Positions 50,065 to 60,199 of a DNA stretch of 64,000 nucleotides are shown here, piece after piece. This DNA comes from Flavobacteriaceae bacterium. Its GTDB lineage: Bacteria > Bacteroidota > Bacteroidia > Flavobacteriales > Flavobacteriaceae. The stretch covers positions 806,001 to 870,000 of the forward strand of contig JAGYKX010000005.1 of NCBI GenBank assembly GCA_018401115.1. Direction: 5' to 3'. The position numbers and the translations under genes were made by a program. Below the pieces are notes generated by a model. That model was not told where the DNA came from and searched no databases. It saw only the letters and a program-made list of their open reading frames with translations. Positions within the stretch are counted from its first letter, which is position 1. Every line of letters starts with the position of its first letter.

Positions 50065-52143
50065 ATGGCAAAAGAATCTAAAACAAGTCCAATGAAACCA
50101 AAGTTCAATGCATGGTGGGTATACGCCACTGTAATAGCTTTACTAATAGGGTTTCAATTTATGAGCAGTGGTCTTTCTAACACGAGAAAGACAACCACTT
50201 CTGAACTGCAATCTTATTTGAAGAATGGGGATATTAATAAAATCATCATTATTAGCAACACCAGGCAAGCCAAAGTATTTTTAACCAAGGAAGCACTGGC
50301 TAAAGAAGTACATAAAGATGTTGCTGAAAAATCGTTCAATCTAAGCGGCTTAAGTCCAGAGTATATATTAGACTTTGGTGACCTTCAAAATTTCGAAAAC
50401 GATATTAAGACTATAAAATCGGAATATCAATTAGACACCTTAGTAGACTACGAGACTGAATCTAATGTATTTGGAGATTTACTTTTATCACTTTTACCCT
50501 TTGTACTGATCATTGGTATTTGGATTTACGTAATGAAGAGAATGTCTGGTGGCGCAGGTGGCGGAGGCGGAGGTCAAATTTTCAATATAGGAAAATCCAA
50601 AGCCAAACTATTTGATGAGAAGACAGACACCAGAACTTCTTTTAAAGATGTGGCAGGTTTAGAAGGTGCCAAAGAAGAAGTAGAAGAAATTGTTTCTTTC
50701 TTAAAACACCCAGAAAAATATACTTCTCTTGGAGGTAAAATTCCTAAAGGTGCTTTGTTGGTAGGACCTCCTGGAACAGGAAAAACATTATTGGCAAAAG
50801 CAGTAGCTGGTGAAGCTAAGGTCCCTTTCTTTTCTCTTTCAGGATCTGACTTTGTAGAGATGTTTGTTGGGGTTGGTGCTTCTAGAGTGAGGGATTTATT
50901 CAAACAAGCAAAAGAAAAATCTCCTGCTATTATCTTTATTGACGAAATAGACGCCATTGGTCGTGCTAGAGGTAAAAATAATATGACAGGGTCTAATGAT
51001 GAAAGAGAGAACACCCTAAACCAATTACTGACAGAAATGGACGGTTTTGGCACCAATACAAATGTTATAGTCTTAGCTGCCACAAACAGAGCAGATGTAT
51101 TAGACAAAGCATTGATGAGGGCAGGCCGTTTTGATAGGCAAATCTATGTGGATTTACCAGATATTAGAGAGCGTAAAGAAATATTTGAGGTTCATTTAAA
51201 GCCCATAAAGACCTCTGAAAAACTAGATATAGATTTCTTAGCCAGACAAACCCCAGGATTTTCTGGAGCAGATATTGCCAACGTTTGTAATGAAGCTGCT
51301 CTTATTGCAGCAAGAAAAGATAAAAAGGCTGTTAGCAAGCAAGACTTTTTAGATGCAGTAGATAGGATTGTAGGTGGATTAGAAAAGAAAAACAAAATCG
51401 TTACCCAGTCTGAAAAAGAAACCATTGCATATCACGAAGCGGGACACGCTACAGTGAGCTGGATGCTAGAACATGCCGCTCCTCTGGTGAAGGTAACCAT
51501 TGTTCCAAGAGGACAATCTCTAGGAGCTGCATGGTACCTTCCAGAAGAAAGGTTGATTGTTAGAACAGAGCAAATGCTAGATGAAATGTGTGCCACTTTA
51601 GGAGGGCGTGCAGCAGAAAAGGTGATTTTCAATAAAATATCTACTGGAGCCCTAAGCGACTTGGAAAAAGTGACCAAACAAGCGAGGGCTATGGTCACCG
51701 TTTACGGCTTAAATGAATCATTGGGAAACATTACTTACTACGATTCTTCAGGACAGTCTGAGTACGGTTTCACTAAGCCATATAGCGAGGAGACTGCTCA
51801 AAAAATAGACAAAGAAATTTCTATCTTAATAGAAGCACAATATCAAAGAGCTATTGAACTTTTAGAGGAAAACAAGGAGAAACTTACTACATTAGCAAAA
51901 AGGTTGTTAGAAAAAGAAGTGATTTTTAAGGACGATTTGGAAAAAATCTTTGGTGAAAGACCCTTTATTCCAGCACCAAAAGCCCTTCAAAAAGAAGCTA
52001 CTGCCAACCCAGATGATGAAGCTGATACAGGTATTTCTAGCCCACAAGAAAACCAAGCAAAAAACACTATTTCTGACAGTTCAGACGAGCATGTGAATGA
52101 AGTGACGGATGCAACAATAAATACAAAAGAAGGTAAAGCGTAA
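50065..52143 (+). CDS. ftsH: ATP-dependent zinc metalloprotease FtsH
   Basis: GPPGTGKTLLAKAVAGEA; HEAGHA zinc motif. Confidence 0.99.
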   Translation: MAKESKTSPMKPKFNAWWVYATVIALLIGFQFMSSGLSNTRKTTTSELQSYLKNGDINKIIIISNTRQAKVFLTKEALAKEVHKDVAEKSFNLSGLSPEYILDFGDLQNFENDIKTIKSEYQLDTLVDYETESNVFGDLLLSLLPFVLIIGIWIYVMKRMSGGAGGGGGGQIFNIGKSKAKLFDEKTDTRTSFKDVAGLEGAKEEVEEIVSFLKHPEKYTSLGGKIPKGALLVGPPGTGKTLLAKAVAGEAKVPFFSLSGSDFVEMFVGVGASRVRDLFKQAKEKSPAIIFIDEIDAIGRARGKNNMTGSNDERENTLNQLLTEMDGFGTNTNVIVLAATNRADVLDKALMRAGRFDRQIYVDLPDIRERKEIFEVHLKPIKTSEKLDIDFLARQTPGFSGADIANVCNEAALIAARKDKKAVSKQDFLDAVDRIVGGLEKKNKIVTQSEKETIAYHEAGHATVSWMLEHAAPLVKVTIVPRGQSLGAAWYLPEERLIVRTEQMLDEMCATLGGRAAEKVIFNKISTGALSDLEKVTKQARAMVTVYGLNESLGNITYYDSSGQSEYGFTKPYSEETAQKIDKEISILIEAQYQRAIELLEENKEKLTTLAKRLLEKEVIFKDDLEKIFGERPFIPAPKALQKEATANPDDEADTGISSPQENQAKNTISDSSDEHVNEVTDATINTKEGKA

Positions 52144-52145
52144 TA

Positions 52146-52754
52146 TTGAATTTTTTTAGCAAAATATTTGGATCCTCTAAAAACAACCCAGCTTCAAGCC
52201 AGGTTGAGAGGTCCAAGTACATGCCAGAAGAAAAAACACCTGTAGACGAACTATTCACCATTAATTTTAAAAAAAATGGAGGTAAATTCTTATACTGTGA
52301 AGACAAAGATGAAGCATTAGCGCTTTTGAATAACATACTTGATGAGAACGATTGGAAAGAAAAACCCCTGCTCACTTTAGACAAGAACATGGCGCTATTT
52401 TGCGCAAACGCAGGATATGAAACTACCCATAAAACACAAGGAGCTGGTGTATTTTTCACCTCCTGTGAACACCTGATTGCTTTGAACGGCTCAATTTTAG
52501 TGAGCGACAGTCAGTTTGGAGAAAATAAGTTACCGGACTTACCAGAAATCATCATAGTATTTGCCAAAACCAGCCAAATGTTAGAAACCATACAAGATGG
52601 TTTAAAACAAATTAAAAAAAACTATCCCAAACAGATACCAGGAAATATTACCGCCATAAAGAACTTCAAGAAAGAAACTGAAGGTCAAAAAGATTTTATG
52701 AGCTACGGAAGCAGCAATAAAGATGTGTATCTGATTCTTCTAGAAGATCTTTAA
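52146..52754 (+). CDS. LUD domain-containing protein
   Basis: NGSILVSDSQFGENKLPDLPEIIIVFAKTSQML; TTG start. Confidence 0.75.
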   Translation: MNFFSKIFGSSKNNPASSQVERSKYMPEEKTPVDELFTINFKKNGGKFLYCEDKDEALALLNNILDENDWKEKPLLTLDKNMALFCANAGYETTHKTQGAGVFFTSCEHLIALNGSILVSDSQFGENKLPDLPEIIIVFAKTSQMLETIQDGLKQIKKNYPKQIPGNITAIKNFKKETEGQKDFMSYGSSNKDVYLILLEDL

Positions 52755-53549
52755 ATGAGAGAATTAATAAGAAGGCTCCTCACTGGGGGGGTCTATGTAT
52801 TTATTTTACTAGCAGCTGTTTTTTTAAACTCAGATGCCTTTGACTTTCTATTTATGGCCTTTGGATTAGCCTGTATTTATGAATACAAAAGAATCACAAA
52901 ATTACGTGGCTACTATTTATTCATGGCTTATTTAGCCCTTTGGTGGTTGTTTATTTACCTCATCCAAAACAGTTTTACTATAGGACTTTTACTAGGTGCT
53001 ACATTAGGCATAAATACATTCTTATTGAAATATCTGTTAACTAAAAAAAAACAACAGCTCTCTAAAAATATAACCTTTATTTCTGGGGTATTTTACATAG
53101 GAGGCGGATGCATTTTTCTCACCCTTATTCCCTACACTACCCCTGAATTTGCCAAAATGCTCATAACGGGTATTTTTCTGATCATATGGGTGAATGATTC
53201 CTTTGCTTATTTGGTGGGTAAACAGTTTGGGAAAAATAAATTATACCCCTCTGTATCTCCAAAAAAAACCGTTGAAGGTGCGGTCGGTGGGCTCGTATTT
53301 GGACTTTTAGCAGCAGTTTTAATAGCTCAAATAGACCCCTTACTATCTTTAAGTCAATGGCTTCTTCTTGCCACGGTCGTTGTGATTACAGGAAATCTAG
53401 GAGACCTCCTTGAATCTAAATTCAAACGTATTGCTGGCGTAAAAGACAGCGGCGCAATTTTACCTGGCCATGGAGGGATGTTAGATAGACTAGATAGTCT
53501 TATATTTGCCGCACCATTTGCATATTTGCTCATCATTATCTTTAATTAG
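52755..53549 (+). CDS. cdsA: Phosphatidate cytidylyltransferase
   Basis: SPKKTVEGAVGGL; GNLGDLLESKFKRIAGVKDSGAILPGHGGMLDRLDSL. Confidence 0.96.
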   Translation: MRELIRRLLTGGVYVFILLAAVFLNSDAFDFLFMAFGLACIYEYKRITKLRGYYLFMAYLALWWLFIYLIQNSFTIGLLLGATLGINTFLLKYLLTKKKQQLSKNITFISGVFYIGGGCIFLTLIPYTTPEFAKMLITGIFLIIWVNDSFAYLVGKQFGKNKLYPSVSPKKTVEGAVGGLVFGLLAAVLIAQIDPLLSLSQWLLLATVVVITGNLGDLLESKFKRIAGVKDSGAILPGHGGMLDRLDSLIFAAPFAYLLIIIFN

Positions 53550-53551
53550 TT

Positions 53552-54217
53552 ATGTTTCACAAAGAAGGTTTTAAGATTATTGCGATCACTTTTATTATTG
53601 TTGTAGCTCTTGCCCTCACGGCCGATGCCTATATTACAAATCACCTAATCAAATACGGTGTACAAGGTGTTGGATTGACTATCCTAGTGTTGATTTTACA
53701 ATTTTTCAGAAACCCAAAAAGGGATGTTCAATTTAATCTCAATGAAATTATCGCTCCTGTAGATGGCAAAGTTGTTGTTATAGAAGAGGTAGAGGAAAAG
53801 GAATACTTTTTGGGGAAAAGAAAGCAAGTTTCCATCTTCATGTCACCCTTAAATGTGCATGTAACAAGATATCCTGCTAGTGGTGTAATACAATACTCAA
53901 AATACCACCCTGGTAAATACTTAGTGGCATGGCACCCTAAAGCTAGTGAGGAAAATGAAAGAACTACCATAGTGATTAAAACACCCAAATTTGGCGATAT
54001 ATTATACAGACAAATCGCTGGTGCTTTAGCCAGAAGAATTGTTAATTATGCCAAAAAAGGAGACAAAGTCATTCAAGGAGCAGATGCAGGTTTTATAAAA
54101 TTTGGTTCAAGAGTAGACCTTTTCCTCCCTCTAGATTGTATTGTCACTGTAAGGCTTAATCAAAAAGTAGTGGGGGCTAAAACTGTTATAGCTACATTAG
54201 GAGATGGAGATGAGTAA
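53552..54217 (+). CDS. psd: Phosphatidylserine decarboxylase family protein
   Basis: IIAPVDGKVVVIEEV; MSPLNVHVTRYPASG; IKFGSRVDLFLP. Confidence 0.94.
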   Translation: MFHKEGFKIIAITFIIVVALALTADAYITNHLIKYGVQGVGLTILVLILQFFRNPKRDVQFNLNEIIAPVDGKVVVIEEVEEKEYFLGKRKQVSIFMSPLNVHVTRYPASGVIQYSKYHPGKYLVAWHPKASEENERTTIVIKTPKFGDILYRQIAGALARRIVNYAKKGDKVIQGADAGFIKFGSRVDLFLPLDCIVTVRLNQKVVGAKTVIATLGDGDE

Positions 54218-54464
54218 TACAATAGAAACAGATTTCAACAAAGCGGTTGCTAGGGTAAATAGCAGCAGCAAACCGCTGCCTCCAGACACCATGCTTAAAT
54301 TATATGCACTTTATAAAATAGCCACTAAAAATCAAGAAAATCCAAGCGGAGACAAGCCTTTAATCAGCGCATTTAAAGCAAATGCATTATTCCAGGCCAA
54401 ACACATGAGTATTGAAACTGCTATGCTAGAATATATTGCTATTGTAAAGGAAGAGGCGTTCTAG
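54204..54464 (+). CDS. Acyl-CoA-binding protein (ACBP) family
   Basis: FNKAVARVNSSSKPLPPDTMLKLYALYKIAT; 86 aa; overlaps psd by 14 bp. Confidence 0.8.
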   Translation: MEMSNTIETDFNKAVARVNSSSKPLPPDTMLKLYALYKIATKNQENPSGDKPLISAFKANALFQAKHMSIETAMLEYIAIVKEEAF

Positions 54465-54499
54465 TTAAGCCTATAGGTACTCTAATATAAAGCTAGATG

Positions 54500-55801
54500 C
54501 TAACTTGAAATTACATTTGTGTCATGGGTTAATCTCGACTGGAAAAAGTTGTAAAAAAGTCCAGCCAAACTCAACATAAAGTAAGCGTTTAAAACCATTC
54601 TCCAGGCATAAAAATGCTCAGGGGCTTCAACAGAATCTAAAAAGAAAACACTGGCTAGTAAGCCTAACGAAATTCTAGATAACTCTGTTAAATACGCACC
54701 TTTCCAGCGGTCCATAAACATAGAATAGCTAAATACACTAAGGGCTATGTACGAAGCCAAAAACATATACTCAATTGCTTCAAGACTGCCTACCTCTGAA
54801 AGCCCTAGGAGAAGGATCATAGAAACACCTAGCAATTGAAAAATAGCATAGGCCTTAAATAATGAACTTCCTGATTCTGGGTAGCGTTTAAAATCAAATA
54901 CATCTTCTATTATTTCTACAGGGTAATTGTTTGCGACATCGGCGGGACGCCAACCAGTAGGCATAAACCAGATTCGCAGCTTATCTATCCATGAACTTGT
55001 ACGCCAAGCGTCTTTAGCTATTTGCCAAAAATGCATGAAATTAATGGTCAATGGGTTCCATGTATTGACCTGTTTTAATACACCGTATTGCGGAGGATCA
55101 CTGGCTAGCTCTTCTTGAAAAGTGCCAAACATACGATCCCAAATACTAAAAACTTGACCTAAATTTTTATCTATATAGCGCTCATTTATGGCATGGTGTA
55201 CCCTATGTTGTGAAGGAGTAACAATAATATACTCTAAAAATCCCAATTTACCTATATGTTGGGTATGATACCAAAACTGAGCAAATAGGTGTACCGGAGC
55301 CAATATGGCAATCACTTTATAGGGGACGCCTAATAATGCTGCTGGGAGAAGCAATAGGGGAAAATAAGCAATTAGATTAGAAACAGATTGCCTTAACGCG
55401 CAGGCTAAATTAAAAGACTCACTGCTATGGTGAATCATATGCTGGTTCCAGAAAATATTGATTTTATGACTGAGTCTATGGTTCCAATAACCTGCAAAAT
55501 CTATGCAGATAAAACCAATTACCCAAACCCACCAATGCATCTCCAAAGGAGCTACATTAAAAAAAGTTAATATACTTGGGTAAGTTACCAGTACAATACC
55601 CAAACCTAAGGTGTCCTTTAAAATATTTGTAATACCTGAACTAATACTAGATACAGTATCTAACACACCATAAGTGATTTTTTTTCGCCAATACCCATAC
55701 CCAATTTCAATTAAAATGAGTAGCAAAAATAAAGGTATCGCAATTAATAGAGCGTTCGCATAAGCTTCCATGACAAGAATAGGATTGTACTTTAAAATCA
55801 A
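54500..55801 (-). CDS. Sterol desaturase / fatty acid hydroxylase superfamily protein
   Basis: WNHRLSH, NQHMIHHSSESFN, QHRVHHAIN His boxes. Confidence 0.92.
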   Translation of the reverse strand: MILKYNPILVMEAYANALLIAIPLFLLLILIEIGYGYWRKKITYGVLDTVSSISSGITNILKDTLGLGIVLVTYPSILTFFNVAPLEMHWWVWVIGFICIDFAGYWNHRLSHKINIFWNQHMIHHSSESFNLACALRQSVSNLIAYFPLLLLPAALLGVPYKVIAILAPVHLFAQFWYHTQHIGKLGFLEYIIVTPSQHRVHHAINERYIDKNLGQVFSIWDRMFGTFQEELASDPPQYGVLKQVNTWNPLTINFMHFWQIAKDAWRTSSWIDKLRIWFMPTGWRPADVANNYPVEIIEDVFDFKRYPESGSSLFKAYAIFQLLGVSMILLLGLSEVGSLEAIEYMFLASYIALSVFSYSMFMDRWKGAYLTELSRISLGLLASVFFLDSVEAPEHFYAWRMVLNAYFMLSLAGLFYNFFQSRLTHDTNVISS

Positions 55802-58438
55802 CTAGCCTTTCAAATATACTAAACTTTGTTCAAGTGTTTCAATTTTAGCTATGGCGTCCGATTGCTTTTTCTTTTCTAAAGCAAGAACGGCTTCTGGGGC
55901 GTTAGAAACAAATCGCTCATTTGACAGTTTCTTCTCTACAGCGGTTAAAAATCCTTTGGTATAAGCCAACTCTTCAGTTACTTTAGCTATTTCTGCGTCC
56001 ATATCAATGGCCCCAGCAATAGGGATAAAGTATTCATATGCGTCTACCCTAAAACTTAGGGCCCCTTCAATTGGAGATTGGGTAAGTTGAAGCGGTGTTA
56101 AATTAGCCAATTTTTCAATTCCTGCAGTCCAATATAACAATGGGTTAGATGGGTGCATTACAAACATATCTAGCACTTCTTTTTGGGCAATTTGCTTTTC
56201 TTTTCTTATTGTTCTCACCTCAGATACAACTAGCTTGGCCCACTCAAATCCAGCCAATAAATCTGATTGATCGACTGGACTCACCTCTGGCCAATGATTT
56301 ACAATGAGGGCTTCTTCTGGGGATCTTTCTGAAATTTGTTGCCAAATATCCTCCGTTAAGAATGGCATGAAAGGGTGTAATATCCTTAAATTATTTTCCA
56401 TTAAAGCAATCACCTGGGTTTTTGTAGTTTTATCTACAGCTTGCTGATATTGGGGTTTGATTAACTCTAAAAGCCATGAACTATAATTTTCCCACAACAA
56501 TTTGTAAGTAGCCATTAATGCATCTGAAATTCTGTACTTACTAAAGTGGTCTTCTATTTCTAATACCGTTTTATTGAATAATGCTGAATACCATTCAATG
56601 GCTGTTTTGGCAGATTCAGGTTGTGGAATATCTGCTACTTCCCACGATTGTATTAATCTAAAGCCATTCCATATTTTATTGGCAAAATTCTTTCCTTGTT
56701 GGCACAATGCCTCGTCAAACATGAGGTCATTTCCTGCAGCTGAACTCAATAAGAGTCCTACCCTAACCCCATCTGCACCAAAGTCTTCTATAAGCTTTAA
56801 GGCGTCTGGTGAATTCCCTAGAGATTTAGACATTTTTCTTCGTTGCGCATCTCTTACCAAGCCGGTAAAATACACATTAGAAAAAGGTTTTTCTCCTCTA
56901 AATTCATAACCTGCAACAACCATTCTAGCCACCCAAAAAAATATAATATCTGGTCCTGTAACCAAATCATTGGTGGGGTAGTAATAGTTTATCTCTTCAT
57001 TATCTGGCTCGAGTATTCCATTAAATACACTCATAGGCCATAACCATGAAGAAAACCAGGTGTCTAAGGCGTCTTCATCTTGTCTTAAATCTTGAGAAGT
57101 TAAGCTTGAATTGCCTGACTTCTCCTTGGCAAGTGTTAGTGCTGTTTCAATATTTTCAGCCACCACAAAGTCTTCTTTTCCAGCTCCAAAGTAATAAGCA
57201 GGTATTTGTTGTCCCCACCACAATTGTCTAGAAATATTCCAATCGCGAATGTTTTCCATCCAGTGTCTGTATGTATTTTCAAACTTTTTAGGAAATAACT
57301 TAATTTCTTCGTTCTCTAAAACAGCCTGTAAAGCAGGTTGGGCTAAAGTCTCCATTTTTAAAAACCATTGGTCAGATAGTCTCGGTTCTATAACCGCTTT
57401 AGTTCTTTCTGAAGTACCCACTTTATTAAGGTGTTGTTCCGTTTTCACTAAGAAATTTTGAGCTTCTAAATCTTTTGAAACCTTTTTTCTAGCGTCGAAC
57501 CTGTCCATTCCCTCGTAGCCCATACCAAAAGAATTTAAAGTGGCATTGGGATTGAAAATATCGATAATCTCTAAGTGGTGTTTTTCACCAAGTGCTTTAT
57601 CATTCAAATCATGTGCCGGGGTCACTTTTAAGCAACCTGTACCAAATTCAATGTCTACATAAGCATCTGCTATGATTGGAATCTCTCTTCCACAAAGTGG
57701 TACAATGGCTTTCTTACCGTGAAGGTGAGTGAAACGTTCGTCTTCCGGGTGAACACAAATAGCCGTATCACCAAAAATAGTTTCAGGTCTTGTTGTGGCA
57801 ATGGTAAGCTTTTGATCACTTCCCACTACTTGATAGGAAATATAATATAATAAACCTTGTTTCTCTTCATAAATAACCTCCTCATCTGATAAAGTGGTGA
57901 GTGCCTCAGGATCCCAATTCACCATTCTATTGCCCCTGTAAATAAGGCCTTTATTAAATAAGTCTACAAAAACTTTAATTACAGAATCGGACAAATTAGG
58001 ATCCATAGTAAAAGCGGTCCTATCCCAATCACAAGAGCAGCCTAATTTTTTAAGCTGATCCAAAATAACACCTCCATACTCGTTTTTCCATTCCCAAGCA
58101 TGGGCTAAAAACTCCTCTCTGTTCAGGTCTGATTTAGAAATACCTTGCTCTTTGAGTCTTGCTACTACTTTTGCCTCTGTTGCAATTGAAGCGTGATCCG
58201 TTCCAGGTACCCAGCATGCATTAAAACCTTGCAATCTTGCTTTTCTGATCAGTACATCTTGAATGGTATTGTTTAGCATATGCCCCATATGTAAAACTCC
58301 AGTGACGTTTGGCGGAGGAATAACAATGGTATATGGTGTTCTCTCATCTGGTGTAGAAGCGAAAAATTTGTGCTTCATCCAATAGTCATACCATTGGTTT
58401 TCAATTTGTTTGGGGGAATATTTGGAAGCAGTCTCCAT
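55802..58438 (-). CDS. valS: Valine--tRNA ligase
   Basis: PPPNVTGVLHMGHMLNNT; WVPGTDHASIATE; RKMSKSLGNSPDAL. Confidence 0.99.
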   Translation of the reverse strand: METASKYSPKQIENQWYDYWMKHKFFASTPDERTPYTIVIPPPNVTGVLHMGHMLNNTIQDVLIRKARLQGFNACWVPGTDHASIATEAKVVARLKEQGISKSDLNREEFLAHAWEWKNEYGGVILDQLKKLGCSCDWDRTAFTMDPNLSDSVIKVFVDLFNKGLIYRGNRMVNWDPEALTTLSDEEVIYEEKQGLLYYISYQVVGSDQKLTIATTRPETIFGDTAICVHPEDERFTHLHGKKAIVPLCGREIPIIADAYVDIEFGTGCLKVTPAHDLNDKALGEKHHLEIIDIFNPNATLNSFGMGYEGMDRFDARKKVSKDLEAQNFLVKTEQHLNKVGTSERTKAVIEPRLSDQWFLKMETLAQPALQAVLENEEIKLFPKKFENTYRHWMENIRDWNISRQLWWGQQIPAYYFGAGKEDFVVAENIETALTLAKEKSGNSSLTSQDLRQDEDALDTWFSSWLWPMSVFNGILEPDNEEINYYYPTNDLVTGPDIIFFWVARMVVAGYEFRGEKPFSNVYFTGLVRDAQRRKMSKSLGNSPDALKLIEDFGADGVRVGLLLSSAAGNDLMFDEALCQQGKNFANKIWNGFRLIQSWEVADIPQPESAKTAIEWYSALFNKTVLEIEDHFSKYRISDALMATYKLLWENYSSWLLELIKPQYQQAVDKTTKTQVIALMENNLRILHPFMPFLTEDIWQQISERSPEEALIVNHWPEVSPVDQSDLLAGFEWAKLVVSEVRTIRKEKQIAQKEVLDMFVMHPSNPLLYWTAGIEKLANLTPLQLTQSPIEGALSFRVDAYEYFIPIAGAIDMDAEIAKVTEELAYTKGFLTAVEKKLSNERFVSNAPEAVLALEKKKQSDAIAKIETLEQSLVYLKG

Positions 58439-58480
58439 GAATTATAGTAGTTAGGCTTGTTATTAGCAAATAATTAGATA

Positions 58481-58488
58481 CAAAAATA
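58481..58488 (-). promoter_or_regulatory. Candidate valS -7 element TATTTTTG (minus)
   Basis: Plus strand CAAAAATA, 42 nt upstream of valS. Confidence 0.35.
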
Positions 58489-58516
58489 AGGATACTCTGT
58501 CTCTCTTGAAAGAATT

Positions 58517-58547
58517 TTGTTCCTTGTTATGAAAAGAATTATATTTG
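58517..58547 (+). promoter_or_regulatory. Promoter TTG-N20-TATATTTG for the DUF1573 gene
   Basis: -33 TTG 58517-58519, -7 TATATTTG 58540-58547. Confidence 0.5.
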
Positions 58548-58571
58548 ATATACTTCTAAACTCAATAAAAT

Positions 58572-58952
58572 ATGAAAAATTTACTATTCTTACTAGCGGT
58601 ATTCTTCGTGCACAATACCGTTTTAGCTCAAGAAAAAATTGCCAAAATAACTTTCAAATCCGAAACCATAGATTATGGAACAATTGCAATAAACAGTGAC
58701 GGAATTAGGGTATTTGAATTCACCAATACCGGAGACGCTCCTCTGGTCATTACTGAAGTGAGTTCCAGCTGTGGTTGCACAATTCCAAAAAAACCAGAGG
58801 CTCCTATTTTACCCGGCAAAACAGGTGAAATTCAAGTGAAATACAACACTGCTTTAGTGGGACCTATAAGAAAAGCTATTACCGTTAAATCCAATGCGGA
58901 CACACCCACTAAAATACTAACTATCAAGGGTATGGTTAAAAAAATAGAATAA
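58572..58952 (+). CDS. DUF1573 domain-containing protein
   Basis: Signal peptide; FKSETIDYGTIAINSDGIRVFEFTNTGDAPLVITEVSSSCGCTIP. Confidence 0.95.
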   Translation: MKNLLFLLAVFFVHNTVLAQEKIAKITFKSETIDYGTIAINSDGIRVFEFTNTGDAPLVITEVSSSCGCTIPKKPEAPILPGKTGEIQVKYNTALVGPIRKAITVKSNADTPTKILTIKGMVKKIE

Positions 58953-58959
58953 TTTTAAA

Positions 58960-58982
58960 AAAAACAAGCTGGGCTTGTTTTT
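58960..58982 (+). terminator. Terminator after DUF1573 gene
   Basis: AAAAACAAGC-tgg-GCTTGTTTTT. Confidence 0.7.
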
Positions 58983-59008
58983 GATTCATAATTTCGCAAA
59001 AAAAATCC

Positions 59009-60199
59009 ATGCCAGCATTGTCTAAAAAAGGGCACTCTATGCCCGAATCCCCCATTCGAAAACTTGTCCCTTTTGCAGAAAATGCCAAAGCGAGAGGTAT
59101 TGAAGTGATCCATTTAAATATTGGCCAGCCAGATATTAAAACACCTCAAATTGCATTAGATGCTGTATCTAATGCAAAAATTGAAGTACTGGCTTACAGT
59201 AGAACAGAGGGCTCCGATGCTTACAGAGACAAATTGGTCCACTATTACAAACTACACCAGATAGCTGTTACAAAAGAAGATATTATAGTAACTACTGGAG
59301 GATCTGAAGCATTGTCTTTTGCCATGGGAAGCGTTGCTGATCCAGGAGATGAAATCATTATCCCGGAACCTTTTTACGCTAACTACAATGGATTTGCAGC
59401 TGCAAACGACATTACAGTTGTTCCTGTAGTTTCTAGCCTATCCGAGAATTTTGCCCTACCCCCAATAGCTGATTTTGAAAACTTAATTGGATCAAAAACA
59501 AAGGCCATTGTCATTTGCAATCCTGGAAACCCAACTGGATACCTTTATACAAAAGAAGAACTCGAAGACTTGTCTGCTTTAGTTAAAAAACACAATATTT
59601 TTCTAATCGCAGATGAAGTATATAGAGAGTTTACATACGAAGGGGCTGTACACCACTCCATATTAACATTAGAAGGAATAGCAGACTACGCTATAGTGGT
59701 AGATTCTGTTTCAAAAAGATACAGTATGTGTGGCGCTCGTATAGGTTGTTTGGTCTCAAAAAATAAAGCGTTCATTCATACGGCTATGAAGTTTGCTCAA
59801 GCGAGGCTATCTCCTCCTACCTATGCGCAAATAGCTGCTGAAGCTGCTTTAGATACTCCTTCTTCATATTTTAAATCTGTAAATACTGAATATCAAAAAA
59901 GAAGGGATGTATTAATTACTGGTCTAAAAAAAATTCCAGGGGTAGCTGTGGCTAATCCAAGGGGGGCTTTTTACTGTGTTGTTGCTTTGCCAGTTGCAGA
60001 TGCTGATAATTTTGCCAAGTGGCTACTCAATTCTTTTTCTATAGATGGAAAAACAATCATGGTTGCCCCGGCAGCAGGTTTTTATGCCACGCCTGGTTTA
60101 GGCAAAAATGAGATTAGAATTGCATATGTGTTAGAAGAACAGCAATTAATCATCGCTACAGAAATTCTAAAAAAAGCTTTGGAGGTTTATCCGAATTAA
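59009..60199 (+). CDS. Pyridoxal phosphate-dependent aminotransferase (class I/II)
   Basis: NIGQPDIKTP; CNPGNPTGYLYT; VDSVSKRYSMCGARIG. Confidence 0.95.
   Translation: MPALSKKGHSMPESPIRKLVPFAENAKARGIEVIHLNIGQPDIKTPQIALDAVSNAKIEVLAYSRTEGSDAYRDKLVHYYKLHQIAVTKEDIIVTTGGSEALSFAMGSVADPGDEIIIPEPFYANYNGFAAANDITVVPVVSSLSENFALPPIADFENLIGSKTKAIVICNPGNPTGYLYTKEELEDLSALVKKHNIFLIADEVYREFTYEGAVHHSILTLEGIADYAIVVDSVSKRYSMCGARIGCLVSKNKAFIHTAMKFAQARLSPPTYAQIAAEAALDTPSSYFKSVNTEYQKRRDVLITGLKKIPGVAVANPRGAFYCVVALPVADADNFAKWLLNSFSIDGKTIMVAPAAGFYATPGLGKNEIRIAYVLEEQQLIIATEILKKALEVYPN

Noticed and set aside
55802-58500. T-box or other riboswitch upstream of valS
   Set aside because: Only about 40 nt between the candidate -7 element and the ATG; no room for a T-box.
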